Shown here piece by piece: positions 5,946-9,633 of a stretch of DNA of 9,633 nt. The notes under the pieces were generated by a model. That model was not told where the DNA came from. It saw only the letters and a program-made list of their open reading frames with translations, and ran no database searches. The stretch comes from Gammaproteobacteria bacterium (GTDB lineage Bacteria > Pseudomonadota > Gammaproteobacteria > QOAV01): positions 1-9,633 of the forward strand of contig JALXFQ010000471.1 of the NCBI GenBank assembly GCA_027067235.1, read 5' to 3'. A program made the position numbers and the translations under genes. Within the stretch, counting starts at the first letter, position 1. The number at the start of each line of letters is the position of its first letter.

Positions 5946-7153
5946 GCAGGCAGAATCTCGCCATACTCGGCTCCACTGGCACCATCGGCGTAAACACGCT
6001 GGATGTCGTTGCCCGTCACGCCGGTCAATACAATGTTGTCGGTTTGTCCGGGTTTACCCAGATGGATCGGTTGCGGGAGCAGATCCGGCGCTTTCAGCCC
6101 GACATGGTAGCGGTGAAAAGCCAGCGCGAAGCCGACCAGCTGGACGCCATGCTCGGTGCCCAGGATCCCCGCCTGCGTCTGTTCACCGGCGCTGAAGGCC
6201 TGGAGCGGCTGGCGACCGACCCACAGGTGGACATGGTGATGGCGGGGATAGTCGGCGCAGCCGGTCTGTTGCCCACTCTGGCGGCGGTGCGCGCAGGCAA
6301 GAAAGTGCTGGTGGCGAACAAGGAGCCGCTGGTAATGATGGGGCGGGAGTTCATGCGTTCGGCGCAACAATCCGGCGCCGTCATATTGCCCATCGACAGT
6401 GAACACAACGCCATTTTCCAGAGCCTGCCTGCGGCCGGCCCCGATGCCAGCGGCGTACCGGTCCGGCTGGATGGCGTAAAACGATTGCTGCTGACCGGTT
6501 CCGGCGGCCCGTTCCGCGAGCGGGCGGTGGCGGACATGGGCAGCATCACGCCCGAGCAGGCGGTGGCGCATCCGAACTGGGTCATGGGACGCAAGATTTC
6601 GGTGGATTCCGCCACCATGATGAACAAGGGACTGGAACTGATCGAAGCCTGCAGCCTGTTTGATGTGCGGCCGGACCAGGTGGATATCGTGGTGCATCCG
6701 CAGAGCATCATCCATTCCATGGTGGAATACGACGATGGCTCGGTTATCGCCCAGCTGGGCATGCCGGATATGCGTACACCCATCGCCCACGCACTGGCCT
6801 GGCCGCGGCGGCTTGATGCTGGCGTCGAGCGCCTCGATTTCTTCAGCATGAATCAATTGAACTTCGAACCACCGGATCCGGTCAAATTCCCCTGTCTGCG
6901 GCTGGCCAGGGCGGCGGCGGAGCAGGGCGGTTTGCTGCCCACGGTGCTGAATGCGGCCAACGAGGAGGCAGTGGATGCGTTTCTGGATCGGCGTCTGGCA
7001 TTTACCGGCATTGCCGAGGTTATCGAAGGCGTCATGGACAGTCTGCCGCTGACAGCTGGCGTGGATCTTGAAGCCGTGTTACAAACCGATCAGCTGGCCC
7101 GGGCCCGGGCCCGGGAAATGATTGAAGAAATGGGCGTACACCGAGTCACATAA
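5942..7153 (+). CDS. dxr: 1-deoxy-D-xylulose 5-phosphate reductoisomerase
   Basis: Dxr (IspC) is the NADPH- and divalent-metal-dependent enzyme that converts DXP to 2-C-methyl-D-erythritol 4-phosphate in the MEP isoprenoid pathway; fosmidomycin inhibits it. From the ATG at 5942 it is 403 residues (E. coli 398). The NADPH-binding GSTGTIG is at 10-16, NKEPLV at 126-131, metal ligands Asp152 and Glu154 in PIDSEHNAIFQ, and Ser187 in LLTGSGGPFR. His210 lies in AVAHPNW; Asn228, Lys229 and Glu232 lie in SATMMNKGLELIEA, and VVHPQSIIHSMVEY follows. The open frame extends upstream to 5744, but that stretch is inside cdsA and lacks Dxr similarity. Pro129 in NKEPLV is unusual, since Ser or Ala is common there. 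The start overlaps cdsA (ATGA) and the stop overlaps rseP (TAATG). Confidence 0.98.
   Translation: MSRQNLAILGSTGTIGVNTLDVVARHAGQYNVVGLSGFTQMDRLREQIRRFQPDMVAVKSQREADQLDAMLGAQDPRLRLFTGAEGLERLATDPQVDMVMAGIVGAAGLLPTLAAVRAGKKVLVANKEPLVMMGREFMRSAQQSGAVILPIDSEHNAIFQSLPAAGPDASGVPVRLDGVKRLLLTGSGGPFRERAVADMGSITPEQAVAHPNWVMGRKISVDSATMMNKGLELIEACSLFDVRPDQVDIVVHPQSIIHSMVEYDDGSVIAQLGMPDMRTPIAHALAWPRRLDAGVERLDFFSMNQLNFEPPDPVKFPCLRLARAAAEQGGLLPTVLNAANEEAVDAFLDRRLAFTGIAEVIEGVMDSLPLTAGVDLEAVLQTDQLARARAREMIEEMGVHRVT
7096..7115 (+). repeat. Triple CCCGGG palindromic repeat at the 3' end of dxr
   Basis: Three perfect CCCGGG hexamers (7098-7115) form an 18-bp self-complementary GC-only tract, preceded by GG. It encodes alternating Ala-Arg (ARARAR, Dxr residues 386-391) in the last helix of Dxr, 38 nt before the rseP start. 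A change in hexamer number would keep the frame. Confidence 0.9.
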
Positions 7154-8526
7154 TGAATTTTCTTTACAGCATTGCCGCTTTCATCGTTGCCATCGGTATT
7201 CTGGTGACCATCCACGAGTTCGGCCACTACTGGGTGGCGAAAAAACTGGGTGTGAAAGTGCTGAAGTTTTCCGTCGGCTTTGGCAAACCACTGTGGAGCA
7301 CCCGGCGCGGCCCGGACCAGACCGAATACATACTGGCGGCCATACCGCTGGGCGGTTATGTCAAGATGCTGGGCGAAAGCGAAACGGACGCCGAAGAACT
7401 GGCGCCGCAGGAAAAAGACCGCGCCTTCAGTTCCCAGCCAGTGTGGGCGCGGGCGCTGATCGCTGTTGCCGGTCCGCTGGCCAATTTTCTGCTGGCCATC
7501 GTATTGTACTGGTTTACCTATATGGCCGGCGTACCTGATGTGAAGCCGGTGGTGGATTTCGTACAGCCGGATTCGATCGCGGCCAAGGCCGGATTCAGCG
7601 CCGGCGACCGCCTGCTCAATGTGGACGGCGAGGCTGTTGACGGCTGGGAAGAGTACCGGCTGTATCTGTTTGACAAGGCGCTGTCCCATGAACCGGTAAC
7701 GACCGAAATTCGCGATAGCCAGGGCCGCCGCAAAACGCTGCTGCTGGATTTCTCCGGTTTACCCGGAACCGAGCGTACCCCGGGCTTTCTGGAGAAAGAA
7801 CTGGGCCTGTATGTCTGGCATCCGCAAATCAGCCCGGTCATCGGTACTGTGGTGGAAGGCGAGCCCGCCGCCAGGGCCGGCATCAGGCCGGGCCAGACGG
7901 TGCTCAGCATCGACGGCCAGCCGGTCAGGGGCTGGAATGACCTGGTGGCGCTGATCGGACCAAAGGCGAACCAGACTGTGTCCGTGCGCCTGTCCGGCGC
8001 CGATGGCGCGGTTGAAACGGTTGAAATCAAGCCTGCGGAGAAAACAGTGAATGGCCAGTCTCTGGGGCGTATCGGCATCGGCCCGGCGCCTCTGGCCTTC
8101 CCGGAAGAACTGAAAACCAGCCTGCACTACGGGCCGCTGCAAGCGGCGGGAAAGGCAGTCCGCCAGGTCTGGCGCATGTCGGCCATGACCCTGAAGGTTC
8201 TCGGCAAGATGCTGACCCAGGAAGTGTCGCCCAAGCAGATTTCCGGGCCGCTGACCATCGCCCAGTACGCCGGACAGTCCGCCCAGGGCGGGCTCGAGCA
8301 TTTCGTCCTGTTTCTGGCGCTGATCAGCATCAGTCTGGGCGTGCTGAACCTGCTGCCCATACCGGTTCTGGATGGCGGGCATCTGCTGTATTACGCCATC
8401 GAAGCGATTAAGGGCGAGCCGCTGTCCGAGAAGGTAATGCTATGGGGCCAACAACTTGGTATCCTTGCGCTGGTCGGGCTGATGACGCTCGCCTTTTATA
8501 ACGATATAACTCGACTCATTCATTGA
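7153..8526 (+). CDS. rseP: RseP site-2 intramembrane zinc metalloprotease
   Basis: RseP is the inner-membrane site-2 protease that cuts RseA (MucA in Pseudomonas) after DegS or AlgW, releasing sigma-E, and clears remnant signal peptides. The 457-residue product is near the usual length (E. coli 450). The first membrane segment carries the zinc motif HEFGH (21-25). A second segment covers about 98-122. Two periplasmic PDZ domains follow, at about 125-215 (with DSIAAKAGFSAGDRLLNVDG) and 222-312 (with GEPAARAGIRPGQTVLSIDG). The third zinc ligand is Asp407 in NLLPIPVLDGGH within the third membrane segment, and a last membrane segment lies near the C-terminus. The start overlaps the dxr stop by one base (TAATG) with no strong Shine-Dalgarno, which suggests coupled translation. 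It is followed by bamA, as in most Gram-negatives. Confidence 0.98.
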   Translation: MNFLYSIAAFIVAIGILVTIHEFGHYWVAKKLGVKVLKFSVGFGKPLWSTRRGPDQTEYILAAIPLGGYVKMLGESETDAEELAPQEKDRAFSSQPVWARALIAVAGPLANFLLAIVLYWFTYMAGVPDVKPVVDFVQPDSIAAKAGFSAGDRLLNVDGEAVDGWEEYRLYLFDKALSHEPVTTEIRDSQGRRKTLLLDFSGLPGTERTPGFLEKELGLYVWHPQISPVIGTVVEGEPAARAGIRPGQTVLSIDGQPVRGWNDLVALIGPKANQTVSVRLSGADGAVETVEIKPAEKTVNGQSLGRIGIGPAPLAFPEELKTSLHYGPLQAAGKAVRQVWRMSAMTLKVLGKMLTQEVSPKQISGPLTIAQYAGQSAQGGLEHFVLFLALISISLGVLNLLPIPVLDGGHLLYYAIEAIKGEPLSEKVMLWGQQLGILALVGLMTLAFYNDITRLIH

Positions 8527-8582
8527 CGTCCGGCCGCTCGATGTTTCAGCGCGGCTGGCGTACAGGCACAGGATTCGCCCAC

Positions 8583-9633
8583 ATGCGGGACAAAATAGCT
8601 GCTTTTCTGTTCATATTAGCCAGTTTTGCGTTTGCTGCCAGCGCGGCCCAGGCGTACGAAATCAGGGATATCAAGGTAACCGGCCTGCAGCGCATATCCG
8701 CTGGCACCGTGTTCAACTACATGCCTGTCAAGGTTGGTGACGAGTCGGATGATTCGGTATCGCGGGACATAATCGACGCCCTGTTCAAGACCGGTTTTTT
8801 CAAGGACATTTCGGTCGAACGCGACGGCGACACCCTGATCGTCCATGTGGTCGAGCGGCCTTCTATCGACAGCATTACCATCGAGGGCAACAAGGAATTC
8901 GATGACGATGTGTTGAAGGCCGCCATGAAACAGGTGGGGCTGGTGGAAGGCCGGGTGTTCAATCGCTCCGTGCTGGACCAGACCGAACGTGAAATCAAGG
9001 CGCAGTATTTCAGTAGCGGGCGCTATTCCACTGACATCGTTTCCACCATCACGCCGCTGGAGCGAAACCGCGTCGCCATCAAGATGGTGATTACAGAAGG
9101 CGACCGCGCCCGCATCAAGCAGATCAACATCGTTGGCAACAAGTCCTTCAAGGAAAAAACCCTGCTGAAGCAATTCAAATTGCGGCCGAAGTCGGCGTTT
9201 CGCTTTCTTGGCAAGGCGGATCGCTATTCCAAACAGCAACTGGCGGCAGATCTCGAAAGCCTGCGCAGCTTTTATCAGGATCAGGGCTTTCTCAAATTCG
9301 CTATTGACTCCACCCAGGTCAGCATTACTCCCGGCAAACAGGATATTTATATCACGATCAATATTACCGAGGGCGACAAATACACCGTTTCCGGCTACCG
9401 GCTGTCCGGTCACACGGTTATACCGCAGGAACAACTGCTGGCTCTGGTGACGATCAAGCCCGGTCAGGCATTTTCCCGGCGTCAGGTGGCGGACAGCACC
9501 AAGGCCATTTCCGACAAGCTGGCCGATGAAGGCTTCGCCTTTGCCAACGTCAATGCAGTACCCGAGATAGACGAGTCGGACAAGACCGTGAACTTCACGT
9601 TTTTTGTTGATCCGGGCAAGCGGGTCTATGTGC
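8583..9633 (+). CDS. bamA: Outer membrane protein assembly factor BamA, N-terminal part (runs off right edge)
   Basis: BamA (YaeT/Omp85) is the core of the BAM complex that folds beta-barrels into the outer membrane. The window holds 350 codons plus one base. From the ATG at 8583, MRDK is followed by a hydrophobic stretch and an AQA-YE cleavage site, so a signal peptide of about 24 residues is likely. Four POTRA domains follow, at about 25-92, 93-173, 174-264 and 267-345. Landmarks include IRDIKVTGLQRIS, VVERPSIDSITIEGNKEF, QINIVGNKSF, DSTQVSITPG and NITEGDKY, all with clear E. coli counterparts. POTRA5 and the barrel lie outside. AGGA (8570-8573) is 9 nt upstream. An in-frame ATG at 8541 would give an 18-residue stretch before the hydrophobic core and has no Shine-Dalgarno, so 8583 is preferred. 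The 56-nt gap after rseP shows no clear sigma-E promoter. Confidence 0.96.
   Translation, partial: MRDKIAAFLFILASFAFAASAAQAYEIRDIKVTGLQRISAGTVFNYMPVKVGDESDDSVSRDIIDALFKTGFFKDISVERDGDTLIVHVVERPSIDSITIEGNKEFDDDVLKAAMKQVGLVEGRVFNRSVLDQTEREIKAQYFSSGRYSTDIVSTITPLERNRVAIKMVITEGDRARIKQINIVGNKSFKEKTLLKQFKLRPKSAFRFLGKADRYSKQQLAADLESLRSFYQDQGFLKFAIDSTQVSITPGKQDIYITINITEGDKYTVSGYRLSGHTVIPQEQLLALVTIKPGQAFSRRQVADSTKAISDKLADEGFAFANVNAVPEIDESDKTVNFTFFVDPGKRVYV

Noticed and set aside
5585..6856. 423-codon open frame on the minus strand opposite cdsA and dxr
   Set aside because: It lies entirely antisense to two intact, strongly conserved genes. Its product is rich in His, Gln and Arg with no recognisable domain, as expected from the complement of GC-rich codons.
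8541..8582. Upstream in-frame ATG for bamA
   Set aside because: It would add 14 residues in front of a normal signal peptide and has no Shine-Dalgarno; the ATG at 8583 has AGGA 9 nt upstream.
8440..8582. Sigma-E promoter for bamA within the end of rseP
   Set aside because: An AACTT occurs at 8453-8457, but no matching -10 element lies at the right spacing.
8616..9434. 272-codon minus-strand open frame opposite bamA
   Set aside because: The plus strand clearly encodes BamA POTRA domains; the antisense product has no recognisable motif.

Overview
The window is a conserved housekeeping locus of a proteobacterium, most likely a free-living gammaproteobacterium with moderately high GC. The S2, EF-Ts, methionine aminopeptidase and BamA sequences all read as gammaproteobacterial. 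The order rpsB-tsf-pyrH-frr-uppS-cdsA-dxr-rseP-bamA, with dxr after cdsA, is the Pseudomonas-type arrangement rather than the E. coli one, where dxr precedes uppS. I cannot place the organism below class from the sequence alone.

Layout. Positions 1-557 (minus strand) hold the N-terminal part of map, which runs off the left edge. A 266-base divergent control region (558-823) follows. It contains a terminator-like hairpin facing map, a strong extended -10 promoter with a GC-rich discriminator, and an ~80-nt structured rpsB leader. On the plus strand come rpsB (824-1984), tsf (2115-2993), pyrH (3007-3729), frr (3726-4283), uppS (4384-5124), cdsA (5121-5945), dxr (5942-7153), rseP (7153-8526) and the start of bamA (8583 to the right edge). 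From pyrH onward the genes abut or overlap by 1-4 nt, except for gaps before uppS and bamA. There are no tRNAs, rRNAs, insertion sequences or CRISPR arrays.

How the genes fit together. The first block serves translation: S2 in the 30S subunit, EF-Ts recycling EF-Tu, ribosome recycling factor, and removal of the initiator Met by Map. PyrH supplies UDP for nucleic acid and cell-wall precursors. The second block serves the envelope: Dxr starts the MEP isoprenoid pathway, UppS makes the undecaprenyl carrier from its products, CdsA makes CDP-diacylglycerol for phospholipids, RseP is the intramembrane protease of the sigma-E envelope stress pathway, and BamA is the outer-membrane protein insertase.

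No undescribed multi-gene system is visible. The most notable feature is ribosomal protein S2. It carries a ~145-residue C-terminal extension made of an acidic patch, an Ala/Lys/Pro linker with a 21-bp tandem repeat, and a terminal helix-hairpin-helix module. From memory, that module is better known at the ends of alphaproteobacterial L21, S2 and NuoE. Lesser points are the leader structure that presents the rpsB Shine-Dalgarno in a hairpin loop, the terminator-like dyad between map and rpsB, and a triple CCCGGG palindrome at the end of dxr.
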